Origin: an uncultured Faecalibacterium sp.
GTDB taxonomy: Bacteria; Bacillota; Clostridia; Oscillospirales; Ruminococcaceae
Direction of reading: 5' to 3'
Assembly (NCBI GenBank): GCA_944386015.1
Contig: CALWZK010000017.1
Span: 1-37,791 of the forward strand
Length of the DNA: 37,791 bases
Below the pieces are notes generated by a model that was given only the letters and a program-made list of their open reading frames with translations, was not told the origin of the DNA and did no database searches. Both the position numbers and the translations under genes were made by a program. How positions within the stretch are numbered: the stretch's first letter is position 1; every line of letters begins with the position of its first letter. This document shows positions 22,258-30,655 of the stretch, piece after piece.

Positions 22258-23601
22258 TCAGGCTGCATCCGGGCGGTGGAGATCGGCGTGCTGGCGGCGG
22301 AGAATCAGGACCGCCAGCACCGCGGCCAGGGCCGAGGTGGCGGGGAAGTTGATCCACAGCCCGGTGAGGCCCAGGGGCCACAGCACCGCCAGCAGCACCA
22401 CCGGGAACACCAGGGCGGTGGACACCGACAGCAGCGAGGCGGCCAGGGGCTTTTCGATGGCCAGCATATAGCTCTGGGTGGCGAAAGAGAGCCAGCGGGT
22501 CAGATAGGTGAGGCCGAACAGCTCCAGGGCCCCCACCGACAGGGCCAGGGCGTCCCCGGCGGCGCCGGCAAGGAACAGCCGGGTGATCCCGGCGGGGGCC
22601 AGGCTGATCACCGCCACCGACCCCAGAGAGATGACGGCGGCCGCCATGAAGCAGCACTTCTCAATGGCGCGGACCCGGGAAAATTTGCCGGCGCCCCAGT
22701 TGTACCCCACCGCCGGCTGGAGGGAGTCGCACATGCCGTACAGCAGCGGCTGGATGAAGCCGTCCACATACATCAGGACCCCGTAGACCGACACCGCCAG
22801 CTCGCCCCCCAGCCGCACCAGGAACAGGTTCATCAGGATGGAGGTGATGCGGCCGGCGATGTTGTTCAGAAAGCTGGGGCTGCCGCAGGTGACAATCTGA
22901 CGGAGAATCCGGGGCTCAAACCGGGGCCGGCAAAACCGCAGCAGGGCTTTGCCCCGGACAAAGGGGATGAAGGCCAGCAGCACACACAGGAACATTCCCA
23001 GAGAGGCGGCCAGGGCCGCAGCCCACACGCCCCAGCCGAACACCCCTAAAAACAACAGGTCAAAGGCCACGCACAGCACCGACATCAGGATGTTGAGGAA
23101 CATACTGCCCCGGATATACCCCGAGATCCGCAGGTAGTTGTCCACGGCGAACAGGATGGTGGTACAGGGGGAGCAGAGGGCGTAGGTCCGCAGGTACTGG
23201 ACCGCCTGGGCTGCGAAATCCCCTTCGGCTCCCATCAGGCCGATCAGGAAGGGGGCGGCGGCAAACAGCACCGCACCGATGGCAGCCCCTGCGGCCACAA
23301 TCAAAATGCAGGCGCAGGTGAAAATATTGTTGGCTTCCTTCCGGTCCTCCCGGCCCAGGGCGATGGATATGGGCACCGAGGACCCCACACCCACCAGGTC
23401 GGCCAGGGAAAAGTTGATGATGACAAAGGGCATGGCCAGGTTCAGGGCCGCGAAAGCGGTGGCGTCCAGAAAATTGCCCACAAAGATGCCGTCCAAAAGC
23501 TGGTACAGGGAAGAGGCCAGCATGCTCACCGCCCCGGGCACCGAGGCGATGAAGAACAGTTTGACAGGGGGTGTTTTGGCAAAAAGTGCGGTGGAATCCA
23601 T
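22258..23601 (-). CDS. MATE-family efflux transporter (second)
   Basis: A 447-residue exporter with about 12 membrane segments: LFFIASVPGAVSMLASSLYQLLDGIFVG, FVIINFSLADLVGVGSSVPIS, ILRQIVTCGSPSFLNNIAGR and MCDSLQPAVGYNWGAGK. It belongs to a different MATE subgroup from the gene at 17788 (more like the DinF/NorM-like group in clostridia). The ATG at 23601 has AAAGGAG 13 bases away, longer than usual. In-frame codons continue to 23814 but lie on the promoter and leader, so are unlikely to be translated. A leader of about 205 bases with several stable stems precedes it. Substrate unknown. Confidence 0.88.
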   Translation of the reverse strand: MDSTALFAKTPPVKLFFIASVPGAVSMLASSLYQLLDGIFVGNFLDATAFAALNLAMPFVIINFSLADLVGVGSSVPISIALGREDRKEANNIFTCACILIVAAGAAIGAVLFAAAPFLIGLMGAEGDFAAQAVQYLRTYALCSPCTTILFAVDNYLRISGYIRGSMFLNILMSVLCVAFDLLFLGVFGWGVWAAALAASLGMFLCVLLAFIPFVRGKALLRFCRPRFEPRILRQIVTCGSPSFLNNIAGRITSILMNLFLVRLGGELAVSVYGVLMYVDGFIQPLLYGMCDSLQPAVGYNWGAGKFSRVRAIEKCCFMAAAVISLGSVAVISLAPAGITRLFLAGAAGDALALSVGALELFGLTYLTRWLSFATQSYMLAIEKPLAASLLSVSTALVFPVVLLAVLWPLGLTGLWINFPATSALAAVLAVLILRRQHADLHRPDAA

Positions 23602-23619
23602 AAAAGGGACACATCTCCT

Positions 23620-23806
23620 TTCTGTCTGGTCCGCGTCCCGGCGGAGGATGCCCAGATAAAAGGCGCCCGGCCATTGCCACAATGTAACAACAACCGAGCG
23701 CACTCGACATCTTATCCGATCAGGGAGGCCGGGCCTCCCTTTGGTGTATTGCGATACACGATCCTCCGATGAGACGGTATTTTGTTTGGGGCTCCCTGCA
23801 GGAGCC
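23620..23806 (-). ncRNA. Structured 5' leader of the second MATE gene (candidate cis-regulatory RNA)
   Basis: Between the promoter and the ATG the transcript can form: a hairpin at its very start (23790-23806); an outer helix CATC/GATG (23708-23711 with 23768-23771) and GATC/GATC (23718-23721 with 23760-23763), separated by an internal loop and closing a junction with two hairpins, GTGTAT-loop-ATACAC (23744-23759) and GGGAGGC-loop-GCCTCCC (23723-23739); then smaller stems CGAG/CTCG, CATTG/CAATG and TCCGC/GCGGA. GGCCGGGC nearer the gene can pair with GCCCGGCC of the second hairpin, offering an alternative fold. I do not recognise it as a known riboswitch class. Confidence 0.45.
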
Positions 23807-23812
23807 AAGCCC

Positions 23813-23840
23813 ATTATATCGAATCTATGCCAAAAGTCAA
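23813..23840 (-). promoter_or_regulatory. Promoter of the second MATE gene
   Basis: Minus strand: TTGACT (23835-23840), 16 bases, TATAAT (23813-23818). Predicted start near 23806. Confidence 0.75.
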
Positions 23841-23942
23841 GGGCGTCGCCGCCGGAGGCTGTATAGCCTTTTGGGCCCGGGTGTGTTATAGTATAAGAGA
23901 TGTGCAGCGAGGCACAGATGTTGACAGAGAGGGATGGAAAAT

Positions 23943-24428
23943 ATGTCCATTGAGAAAGTAAGAGCTTATTTCAAAACCTGCGGGATGGAAGACCGGGTGC
24001 TGGAGTTCCCGGTGTCCAGCGCCACGGTGGAGCTGGCCGCCCAGGCAGTGGGCTGCGAGCCGGGCCGCATCGCCAAGACCCTGTCCTTCATGGTCAATGA
24101 CAGCCCGGTCCTGATTGTGGCTGCCGGCGACGCCAAGGTGGACAACCACAAATACAAGGAGCAGTTCGGCACCAAGGCCAAGATGCTGACCCCCGACCAG
24201 GCCGCCGAGCTGGTGGGCCACGCAGTGGGGGGCGTCTGCCCCTTTGCGGTGAACCCGGGGGTGACGGTGTATCTGGATGTGTCCCTCAAGCGGTTTGAGA
24301 CGGTGTTCCCGGCCTGCGGCAGCAGCAACTCGGCCATCGAGCTCACCATCCCCGAGCTGGAACAGCATTCCGGCTACAAGGCCTGGGTGGACGTCTGCAA
24401 AAACTGGGAGCAGCCGGCCCAGGGCTGA
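23943..24428 (+). CDS. YbaK/EbsC-family aminoacyl-tRNA deacylase
   Basis: A 161-residue protein of the YbaK/ProX editing-domain family, which hydrolyses mischarged tRNA (for example Cys-tRNA-Pro). RIAKTLSFMVNDSPVLIVAAGD contains the conserved catalytic Lys (KTL), and KAKMLTPDQAAELVGHAVGGVCPFAV is the other family block with its Gly-Gly-Val-Cys-Pro-Phe. The start at 23943 is preferred over 23934 because GAGGG lies 10 bases upstream; for 23934 the site is only one base away. A TATAGT (23887-23892) may be its -10 but no good -35 is visible. Exact tRNA specificity is unknown. Confidence 0.88.
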   Translation: MSIEKVRAYFKTCGMEDRVLEFPVSSATVELAAQAVGCEPGRIAKTLSFMVNDSPVLIVAAGDAKVDNHKYKEQFGTKAKMLTPDQAAELVGHAVGGVCPFAVNPGVTVYLDVSLKRFETVFPACGSSNSAIELTIPELEQHSGYKAWVDVCKNWEQPAQG

Positions 24429-24461
24429 GACGAGTATTTTTTCACAGGAGGGAGGCAGGAT

Positions 24462-25358
24462 ATGGTTACAGTCACCCTGCTGGGCACCGCGGCCACCATG
24501 CCGCTGCCCGACCGCGCACTGACCACCGCGCTGCTGTCCTGGGGCGGCCGCAGCCTTTTGTTTGACTGCGGCGAGGGCACCCAGGCAGCTGCCATGAAGG
24601 CAGGGGTGAGCCTGTCCAGGCTGGAGGCCATCTGCCTGACCCATTACCACGGGGATCATGTCTTCGGGCTGCCGGGCCTGCTGCAGACCATCGCCTGTCA
24701 GGGCCGCACCGCGCCCCTGCTGCTGACCGGGCCCAAAGGGCTGGAGCAGTTCTGGGCGGTGATGCGGCTGCTGGCCGGGCCGCTGCCCTACCAGATTCTG
24801 CTGGCCGATGCATTGGAACAGCCCCTCTGGTTTGAGGGCGGGGCAGAGCTTTCCGCCATCCCCACCAAACACCGGGTCCCCAGCCAGGGGTATTGTTTCC
24901 ATCTGCCCCGGGCGGGCCGGTTTGACCCCGACAGGGCCCGGGCCCTGGGGGTGGATGTCCGGGACTGGAAGCGGCTGCAGCGGGGGGAGACGGTCAACGG
25001 CGTAGCCCCGGAACAGGTCTGCGGCCCCGCCCGGCGGGGGATTAAAGTAATCTTTTCGGGGGATACGGCCCCCTGTCCCACCCTGGAAGAGGCGGCCAGA
25101 GACGCCGACCTGTTGATCTGCGATGCCACCTATGACCAGGAAGAGCTGGCCCCCGAGGCCGCCCGCTACGGCCACAGCACCTTCCGCCAGAGCGCCGAAC
25201 TGGCCGCCCGGGCGGGGGCGCGGCGGCTGTGGCTGGCCCACTATTCCCCCCGGATCAAGGAGCCCGAGGCCTCCCTGCCTCTGGCCCGGGCGGTTTTCCC
25301 GGCGGCGGAGTGCGGCTTTGACGGCAAGAGCATCTCCCTGCGGTTTGAGGAGGGTTGA
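24462..25358 (+). CDS. rnz: Ribonuclease Z
   Basis: A 298-residue metallo-beta-lactamase-fold tRNase that trims 3' ends of precursor tRNAs. VTLLGTAATMPLPDRALTT opens the protein, LTHYHGDHVFGLPGL (59-73) is the zinc motif, FSGDTAPC supplies the bridging Asp and YGHSTFRQSAELA the later His; the exosite region lies in the middle. GGAGG precedes the ATG at 24462. The cca gene starts one base after the stop codon, so 3'-end processing and CCA addition are coupled in one operon. Confidence 0.95.
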   Translation: MVTVTLLGTAATMPLPDRALTTALLSWGGRSLLFDCGEGTQAAAMKAGVSLSRLEAICLTHYHGDHVFGLPGLLQTIACQGRTAPLLLTGPKGLEQFWAVMRLLAGPLPYQILLADALEQPLWFEGGAELSAIPTKHRVPSQGYCFHLPRAGRFDPDRARALGVDVRDWKRLQRGETVNGVAPEQVCGPARRGIKVIFSGDTAPCPTLEEAARDADLLICDATYDQEELAPEAARYGHSTFRQSAELAARAGARRLWLAHYSPRIKEPEASLPLARAVFPAAECGFDGKSISLRFEEG

Positions 25359-25359
25359 T

Positions 25360-26571
25360 ATGACCATTGCCATCGACCCCGGGGCTGCGGCCCTGGTGGA
25401 AGCCCTCCGCCGGGCGGGGCACAAGGCCTATCTGGTGGGGGGCTGCGTCCGGGACAGTCTGGCAGGCCGGGTCCCCCACGACTGGGACATCTGCACCAGC
25501 GCCCTGCCCCGGCAGGTGCTGGATCTCTTTGGAGAAAAGCAGTGCATCCCCACCGGCCTGCAGCACGGCACCGTCACCGTCAAGCAGGGGGGAAACCTCT
25601 ATGAGGTGACCACCTTCCGGGTGGAAGGGGGGTACTCCGACGGGCGGCACCCCGACCATGTGGACTTTGTGGCCGACGTCCGGGAGGATCTGGCCCGGCG
25701 GGATTTCACCATCAACGCCATGGCCTACAACCGGGAGGAAGGGCTGATCGACCCCTTCGGCGGCCGGGAGGATCTGCTGGTCCGCCATCTGGTGCGGGCG
25801 GTGGGAGATCCTGCCCGCCGGTTTGAGGAGGACGGGCTGCGGATCCTCCGGCTCTGCCGTTTCGGCGCCAAAGAGGAGCTGGAACTGGACCCTGCCACTG
25901 CCCGGGCCGCCGTGGCCGAGCGCAGCCGGCTGGCCTGCGTGTCGGCCGAGCGGATCTGGCAGGAGCTGTACAAGCTGCTGGCGGCACCCCGACCTGCCCG
26001 GTGGATGCTGCCCGAGATTATGGGGCAGATTCTGCCCGGCCTGGACTGCACCGGCCCGGCGTACCGGGACAGTCTGCGGGTCATCGACGCTCTGCCCCCC
26101 GACCCTTTGGCCCGGCTGGCAGCCCTGCTGGCCCCGGCGGGGCCAAAGGCAGTCGGCGCCCTGCTGGCCCGGCTGAAGTGTTCCGGGGCCCAGACCAAAG
26201 AAGTGAAAACCCTGGTGGAAGAATGCGGCCCTGCCCCCGATGGGGCATCCCCCCGGCGGGTGGTCCGGCATCTGCTGGCCCGGCTGGAGCCGGACACGGT
26301 CCGGCGGCTGCTGGCGCTGCGGCAGGCCCAGACCGGGCGGGCGGGCTTTTCCGCCATGGCCCAGGCCCTGGACGCTCTGCTTGAAGAGAACGCCTGCTGC
26401 CGGGTGAACCAGCTGGCGGTGAACGGCCGGGACCTGATGGCCCTGGGTGTGCCGCCGGGGCCGGCGGTGGGCAGACTGCTGGCCGCCGCCCTGGACCAGG
26501 TGATCGAAGAAAACATTCCCAATGATCGGGCCGCCCTGCTGGGCTGGCTCAAGGAGAACAGGACAATATGA
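25360..26571 (+). CDS. cca: CCA tRNA nucleotidyltransferase
   Basis: A 403-residue class II nucleotidyltransferase that adds or repairs the tRNA 3' CCA. The head domain has AYLVGGCVRDSLAGRVPHDWDICTS with the two catalytic Asp of DWD, followed by RRDFTINAMAYN and DGLRILRLCRF. The C-terminal half is helical. The ATG at 25360 follows GAGGAGG, which lies in the end of rnz. An open frame extends 79 codons upstream over rnz but is a different frame of that gene. The stop overlaps the next ATG. Confidence 0.95.
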   Translation: MTIAIDPGAAALVEALRRAGHKAYLVGGCVRDSLAGRVPHDWDICTSALPRQVLDLFGEKQCIPTGLQHGTVTVKQGGNLYEVTTFRVEGGYSDGRHPDHVDFVADVREDLARRDFTINAMAYNREEGLIDPFGGREDLLVRHLVRAVGDPARRFEEDGLRILRLCRFGAKEELELDPATARAAVAERSRLACVSAERIWQELYKLLAAPRPARWMLPEIMGQILPGLDCTGPAYRDSLRVIDALPPDPLARLAALLAPAGPKAVGALLARLKCSGAQTKEVKTLVEECGPAPDGASPRRVVRHLLARLEPDTVRRLLALRQAQTGRAGFSAMAQALDALLEENACCRVNQLAVNGRDLMALGVPPGPAVGRLLAAALDQVIEENIPNDRAALLGWLKENRTI

Positions 26572-27332
26572 TAGATTCTGCAAGAGAACAGTATTCCCGC
26601 ACCCGGCTGCTGCTGGGCCAGGCCGGGCTGGACAAGCTCCGCCAGGCCCGTGTGGCTGTGTTTGGCGTGGGCGGTGTAGGCGGCTATGTGGTGGAGGCCC
26701 TGGCCCGCAGCGGGGTGGGTGCCCTGGATTTGATCGACGACGACAAGGTCTGCCTCAGCAACCTGAACCGCCAGATCATCGCCACCCACTCTACCCTGGG
26801 CCAGTACAAGGTGGACGTTGCCGCCGCCCGGATTCAGGACATTGACCCCAGCATCGTGGTGCGGACTTACAGGACCTTTTATACCCCCGACACCGTCGGG
26901 CAGTTTGATTTCACCCAGTACAGCTATGTGGTGGACGCCATTGACACCGTCACCGGCAAGCTGGCCCTGGTGATGCAGGCAAAAGAGGCAGGGGTGCCCA
27001 TCATCTGCTCGATGGGGGCCGGCAACAAACTGGACCCCTCCCGCTTTGAGGTGGCCGACATCTACGACACTTCGGTCTGCCCCCTGGCCCGGGTGATGCG
27101 CACCGAATGCCGCAAGCGGGGCATCCGGCACCTGAAGGTGGTCTACTCCAAGGAGCCGCCCCTGGCCCCCCGGATGGAGGAGATGGAGCCCGAGACGGCG
27201 CCCCAGTCTGAGGCTCGGCCCGGCAATCCCAAAAAGCGGGCCCCCGGTTCCCTGGCTTTTGTGCCCTCGGCGGCAGGGCTGATCCTGGCCGGGGAGGTCA
27301 TCTGCGACCTCACCGGCTGCCGCAACGGCTGA
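26568..27332 (+). CDS. tcdA: tRNA threonylcarbamoyladenosine dehydratase (TcdA, ThiF/E1-like)
   Basis: A 254-residue E1-like enzyme that cyclises t6A37 of tRNA to ct6A using ATP. GVGGVGGYVVEALARSGV is the nucleotide-binding glycine motif, DLIDDDKVCLSNLNRQI is the family signature and SVCPLARVMR contains the conserved Cys region. It overlaps cca by four bases. The t6A-forming subunits tsaB and tsaE are also in this window (33732-34867), but on the other strand. A short Pro/Glu/Ala insert (PRMEEMEPETAPQSEARP) is present. Confidence 0.92.
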   Translation: MIDSAREQYSRTRLLLGQAGLDKLRQARVAVFGVGGVGGYVVEALARSGVGALDLIDDDKVCLSNLNRQIIATHSTLGQYKVDVAAARIQDIDPSIVVRTYRTFYTPDTVGQFDFTQYSYVVDAIDTVTGKLALVMQAKEAGVPIICSMGAGNKLDPSRFEVADIYDTSVCPLARVMRTECRKRGIRHLKVVYSKEPPLAPRMEEMEPETAPQSEARPGNPKKRAPGSLAFVPSAAGLILAGEVICDLTGCRNG

Positions 27333-27355
27333 GAAAACGAGTGAGAGAGGAAACC

Positions 27356-28237
27356 ATGAAGTATCAACTTTTGTCCAGCGATTACGACAATACCCTGGTC
27401 CCCTTTGGGGAAAAGCATCCCCGCCCCGCGGTGGAGGCCGCCGTCCAGAAGATGCAGGCGGCGGGGGGCAAATTTGTCCTCAGCACCGGGCGGGCCTGGC
27501 CGGCCATCAAAAACCCCGGCCAGCTGGGGAAGATCCGCTTTGACTATGCCATCACCTGCAACGGCGCCTATGTGGTCAACCGGGAGGGGAATGTGGTGTA
27601 TGAGCGCCCCCTGATCCCCGAGGAGATGTATGCCCTGGTGGATTTCTGCGAGGATTACGACTATCTGCTCCAGTTCAACTTCCGGGACGGCTACTACGCC
27701 TACTGCGGCTACGAGAGCCTCAAGGCCCGGTATGACCGGATGGGCAGCCCCGGCCTGGCCTGCGTGGATGGGGAGGATCAGGACCGCCACCTGATTGATA
27801 TGCCCCACGCCGCCTTCATGGTCTGCCCCGAGGAGGCGGTGGAGGCCTTCCAGGCCAAGTACGGCCACCTGAACCTCCACTTCATGCGTGTGGGCGGCCG
27901 GGACGAGAGCAACTGGTGCTGCTATGACATCGTCCGGGAAGGGGTGGACAAGGGCACCGGCCTTGCCAACCTGTGCAAAGCCATGGGTATCACCCTGGAC
28001 CAGGCGGTGGCTGCCGGGGATTCCGCCAACGACATCGGGATGCTGCGGGCCGCCGGCCTGGGCTGCTGCATGGACAACGGCAGCCCCGACGCCAAGGCCG
28101 CCGCCGACCGGATCATCGGGGATGTGCGGGAGGACGGCCTGGCCGCCCTGATTGAAGAGCTGTGGTTTGACGGCCCCCGGGCTGAGCCATCGGGCCGGAA
28201 CCTGGGCTCGGCCTGGGGAGGCGCGTTCAAGGAATGA
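27356..28237 (+). CDS. Cof-type HAD-family hydrolase
   Basis: A 293-residue HAD phosphatase of class IIB. Motif I SSDYDNTL (7-14) has nucleophile D9 and acid D11, with Asn where most family members have Gly. Motif II is in VLSTGRAW. Motif IV, VAAGDSANDIGML, includes the Mg-binding Asp residues. A cap domain is inserted in the middle. Members act on sugar phosphates, PLP or FMN; the substrate here is unknown. ATG at 27356 after AGAGAGG. A GTG five codons earlier is possible but less likely. The end overlaps the next gene by ATGA. Confidence 0.9.
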   Translation: MKYQLLSSDYDNTLVPFGEKHPRPAVEAAVQKMQAAGGKFVLSTGRAWPAIKNPGQLGKIRFDYAITCNGAYVVNREGNVVYERPLIPEEMYALVDFCEDYDYLLQFNFRDGYYAYCGYESLKARYDRMGSPGLACVDGEDQDRHLIDMPHAAFMVCPEEAVEAFQAKYGHLNLHFMRVGGRDESNWCCYDIVREGVDKGTGLANLCKAMGITLDQAVAAGDSANDIGMLRAAGLGCCMDNGSPDAKAAADRIIGDVREDGLAALIEELWFDGPRAEPSGRNLGSAWGGAFKE

Positions 28238-28737
28238 GCTTTCCGCCGGTTTACAGTGAACACAGCCGGGCCCTGATTCTGGGCAGCTGGCCCAGCCCCA
28301 AGAGCTGGGCCATGGGCTTTTACTACGGCCACCCCAACAACCGGTTCTGGCCCCTGCTGGCGGGCCTCACCGGGGAGCCGGTGCCGGCCCGGGAGGACAT
28401 CGAGGCCAAGCGGGCCCTGATCCTGGACCACGGCCTGGCCCTGTGGGATGTGCTGGCCAGCTGCACCATCGAGGGGGCCTCCGACGCCACCATCCGGGAC
28501 GCCGTCCCCGAGGACATCGCCTTTCTGCTGGCCCGGGCCCCCATCCAGGCGGTGTTCTGCAACGGCGCCGCCGCCCATAAGCTCTATACCCGGTATATGC
28601 AGCCGGTCAGCGGCATCCCGGCGGTGAAGCTGCCCAGCACCAGCCCCGCCAATGCCGCCTGGCAGATGGACCGGCTCCGCACAGCCTGGGGCCAGGCCCT
28701 GGGCCCATACCTGGATTCCATGAAAAAGAAAAGGTAA
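28234..28737 (+). CDS. DNA-deoxyinosine glycosylase (UDG superfamily, family 6 type)
   Basis: A 167-residue base-excision enzyme that removes hypoxanthine from DNA. LILGSWPSPKS and GFYYGHPNNRFWPLLA are the motif I region of hypoxanthine-DNA glycosylases, ALWDVLASC follows, and LPSTSPAN is motif II. Translationally coupled to the HAD gene by ATGA. The length fits the family. Last gene of the 23943-28737 run. Confidence 0.88.
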   Translation: MSFPPVYSEHSRALILGSWPSPKSWAMGFYYGHPNNRFWPLLAGLTGEPVPAREDIEAKRALILDHGLALWDVLASCTIEGASDATIRDAVPEDIAFLLARAPIQAVFCNGAAAHKLYTRYMQPVSGIPAVKLPSTSPANAAWQMDRLRTAWGQALGPYLDSMKKKR

Positions 28738-28773
28738 AATCATTTCCAAGCTGTAAATTCTGCCCTCAAACCC

Positions 28774-28801
28774 TTGCGTTTTTGGCAAAAACCTTTATGA
28801 T
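28774..28801 (+). promoter_or_regulatory. Promoter of the xpaC-telA-lemA-TPM cluster
   Basis: TTGCGT (28774-28779), 16 bases, TATGAT (28796-28801). Confidence 0.5.
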
Positions 28802-28825
28802 GGAGGGTAGGAAGGAGAAATGACC

Positions 28826-29449
28826 ATGAGTAAAATCATCCGCACCGAGAAGCCCAGCGTCCTGCCTTTTTATGCGGCAGCAGCGGCGGGGCTGGTTCTG
28901 TGCGTCCTCCTGCCGGTGTATAAACTCTGGGCCCTGGTTGTGATGCTGGCGGGGGCTGCGGCAGCCTTTGCCGCCGCCCGGCGGGTCTGCCCGCCCCAGG
29001 TGATCCAGCGGGAAGTGCCCTTCCACACCGGCGTGGGGGATGTGGATCAGATGCTCACCGAAATCCAGCAGAAACTGGATGCCCTCCACGCATTGAACGA
29101 GGCCCTGCCCGACCCCCAGCTGTCGGCGGCCATGGACCGGATGGAGCGGGCGGGCCGCTCCATCATCGAAGTGGTGGAGGCAAACCCCGCCAAGGCCAAA
29201 CAGATCCGCCGCTTTGCCAACTACTACCTGCCCGACGCCGTCCATGTGCTGGAACAGTATGCGGCCATGGCCCGCCAGGGGGTCCGGGGCGAAAATGCCG
29301 CCTCGGTCCGCACCGAGGTGGAGCGGAACATGGGGGCCATTGCCAACGCCTTTGAGCACCAGCTGGACGCCCTGTACGCCGCCGAGAGCATGGATCTGTC
29401 GGCCGATCTGGCTGTGCTGGAAACACTGATGAAAAACCAGGGACTGTAA
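28826..29449 (+). CDS. XpaC-like membrane-anchored protein
   Basis: A 207-residue protein of the 5-bromo-4-chloroindolyl phosphate hydrolysis (XpaC) family. Two hydrophobic segments near the N-terminus (about 14-50: VLPFYAAAAAGLVLCVLLP and LWALVVMLAGAAAAFAA) are followed by a helical cytoplasmic domain (VDQMLTEIQQKLDALHALNE, IRRFANYYLPDAVHVLEQY). The ATG at 28826 has AAGGAG eight bases upstream; 28820 is too close to that site. XpaC is found next to TelA across Firmicutes, and the pair is linked to envelope and toxic-anion stress; its biochemical activity is unclear. Confidence 0.85.
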   Translation: MSKIIRTEKPSVLPFYAAAAAGLVLCVLLPVYKLWALVVMLAGAAAAFAAARRVCPPQVIQREVPFHTGVGDVDQMLTEIQQKLDALHALNEALPDPQLSAAMDRMERAGRSIIEVVEANPAKAKQIRRFANYYLPDAVHVLEQYAAMARQGVRGENAASVRTEVERNMGAIANAFEHQLDALYAAESMDLSADLAVLETLMKNQGL

Positions 29450-29496
29450 TCATTCCCTATGCGGTATTTGTAATTTGAGAAAGGATGGATCTTGCC

Positions 29497-30654
29497 ATGG
29501 CAGAGAACAAAGACCTGAACCTTGATTTTGAGATGCCCGCTGCCCCCAGCCTGACCCTGGACCCCACCGGGGACCTGTCGGCCCCTGCGGCCCAGGAGGA
29601 GGAAAAGCAGCCCGAACCTCCGCAGCAGGAGGTGCAGCTGTCCCCCGAGGAGCAGAAGATGGTGGACGACTTTGCCGCCAAGATCGACATCACCAACAGC
29701 CAGCAGGTGCTCCAGTACGGCGCCGCCAGCCAGAAGAAGATCGGCGATTTCTCCGAGGCAGCCCTGGCCAAGGTTTCCACCAAGGACCTGGGGGAAGTGG
29801 GCGGCATGATCACCGACCTGATCTCGGAGCTCAAGAGCTTTGATGCAGCCGAGGAGGAAAAGGGGATCTTCGGCTTCTTCAAGAAAAAGCAGAACCAGCT
29901 GGAGCAGATGAAGAACAAGTACAACAAGGTGGAGACCAACGTGGAGAACATCCAGTCCATGCTGGAGGGCCACCAGGTCCAGCTGCTGAAAGACATCGCC
30001 ATGCTGGATAAGATGTACGAGCTGAACATGGCCTACTTCAAGGAGCTGTCCATGTATATCCTGGCCGGCAAAAAGAAGCTGGCCGACGTCCGCACCGGCC
30101 AGCTCCAGGCCGCCATGGACAAGGCCAAGCGCAGCGGCCTGCCCGAGGACGCCCAGAACGCCCGGGATCTGGCCGACCAGTGCGAGCGGTTTGAGAAAAA
30201 GCTCTATGACCTGGAGCTGACCCGGAACATCAGCCTGCAGATGGGCCCCCAGATCCGGCTGCTGCAGAACAACAACGCCATGATGGCAGAGAAGATCCAG
30301 TCCACCATTGTGAACACCATCCCCCTGTGGAAGAATCAGATGGTGCTGGCCCTGGGCCTGGCCCACAGCCAGCGGGCCATGGAGGCCGAGCGGGCCGTCA
30401 CCAACATGACCAACGACCTGCTCAAGAAAAACGCCGAGGCCCTCAAGCTGGGCACCATCGAGACCGCCAAAGAGAGCCAGCGGGGCGTGGTGGACATCGA
30501 GACCCTGCAGCAGACCAACAAGAGCCTCATCGAGACCCTGGACGAACTGAACAAGATCCAGAGCGAGGGCCGCTCCAAGCGGCAGGCCGCCGAGCAGGAG
30601 CTGACCCGTATCGAAGACGAGCTGAAACAGAAGATGATGGAGATCCGCAGCTGA
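29497..30654 (+). CDS. telA: Toxic anion resistance protein TelA
   Basis: A 385-residue soluble coiled-coil protein of the TelA/KlaA family (PF05816). An acidic, Pro-rich N-terminus (about 1-50) is followed by YGAASQKKIGDFSEAAL, GIFGFFKKK, KYNKVETNVENIQSMLEGHQ and QIRLLQNNNAMMAEKIQSTIVNTIP, all typical. Linked to tellurite, nisin and antibiotic tolerance in other species; the mechanism is not known. The ATG at 29497 is preferred over 29485, which overlaps the AAAGGA site. Same operon as xpaC, 47 bases downstream. Confidence 0.92.
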   Translation: MAENKDLNLDFEMPAAPSLTLDPTGDLSAPAAQEEEKQPEPPQQEVQLSPEEQKMVDDFAAKIDITNSQQVLQYGAASQKKIGDFSEAALAKVSTKDLGEVGGMITDLISELKSFDAAEEEKGIFGFFKKKQNQLEQMKNKYNKVETNVENIQSMLEGHQVQLLKDIAMLDKMYELNMAYFKELSMYILAGKKKLADVRTGQLQAAMDKAKRSGLPEDAQNARDLADQCERFEKKLYDLELTRNISLQMGPQIRLLQNNNAMMAEKIQSTIVNTIPLWKNQMVLALGLAHSQRAMEAERAVTNMTNDLLKKNAEALKLGTIETAKESQRGVVDIETLQQTNKSLIETLDELNKIQSEGRSKRQAAEQELTRIEDELKQKMMEIRS

Positions 30655-30655
30655 T

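Noticed and set aside
23620-23806. Leader of the second MATE gene as a TPP, THF, guanidine, c-di-GMP, purine or fluoride riboswitch
   Set aside because: None of the conserved core sequences of those classes that I know is present.
23602-23814. A 71-residue N-terminal extension of the second MATE protein
   Set aside because: Its first ATG overlaps the -10 box, so the transcript would begin after it, and the region forms stable RNA stems. MATE proteins normally begin near 23601.
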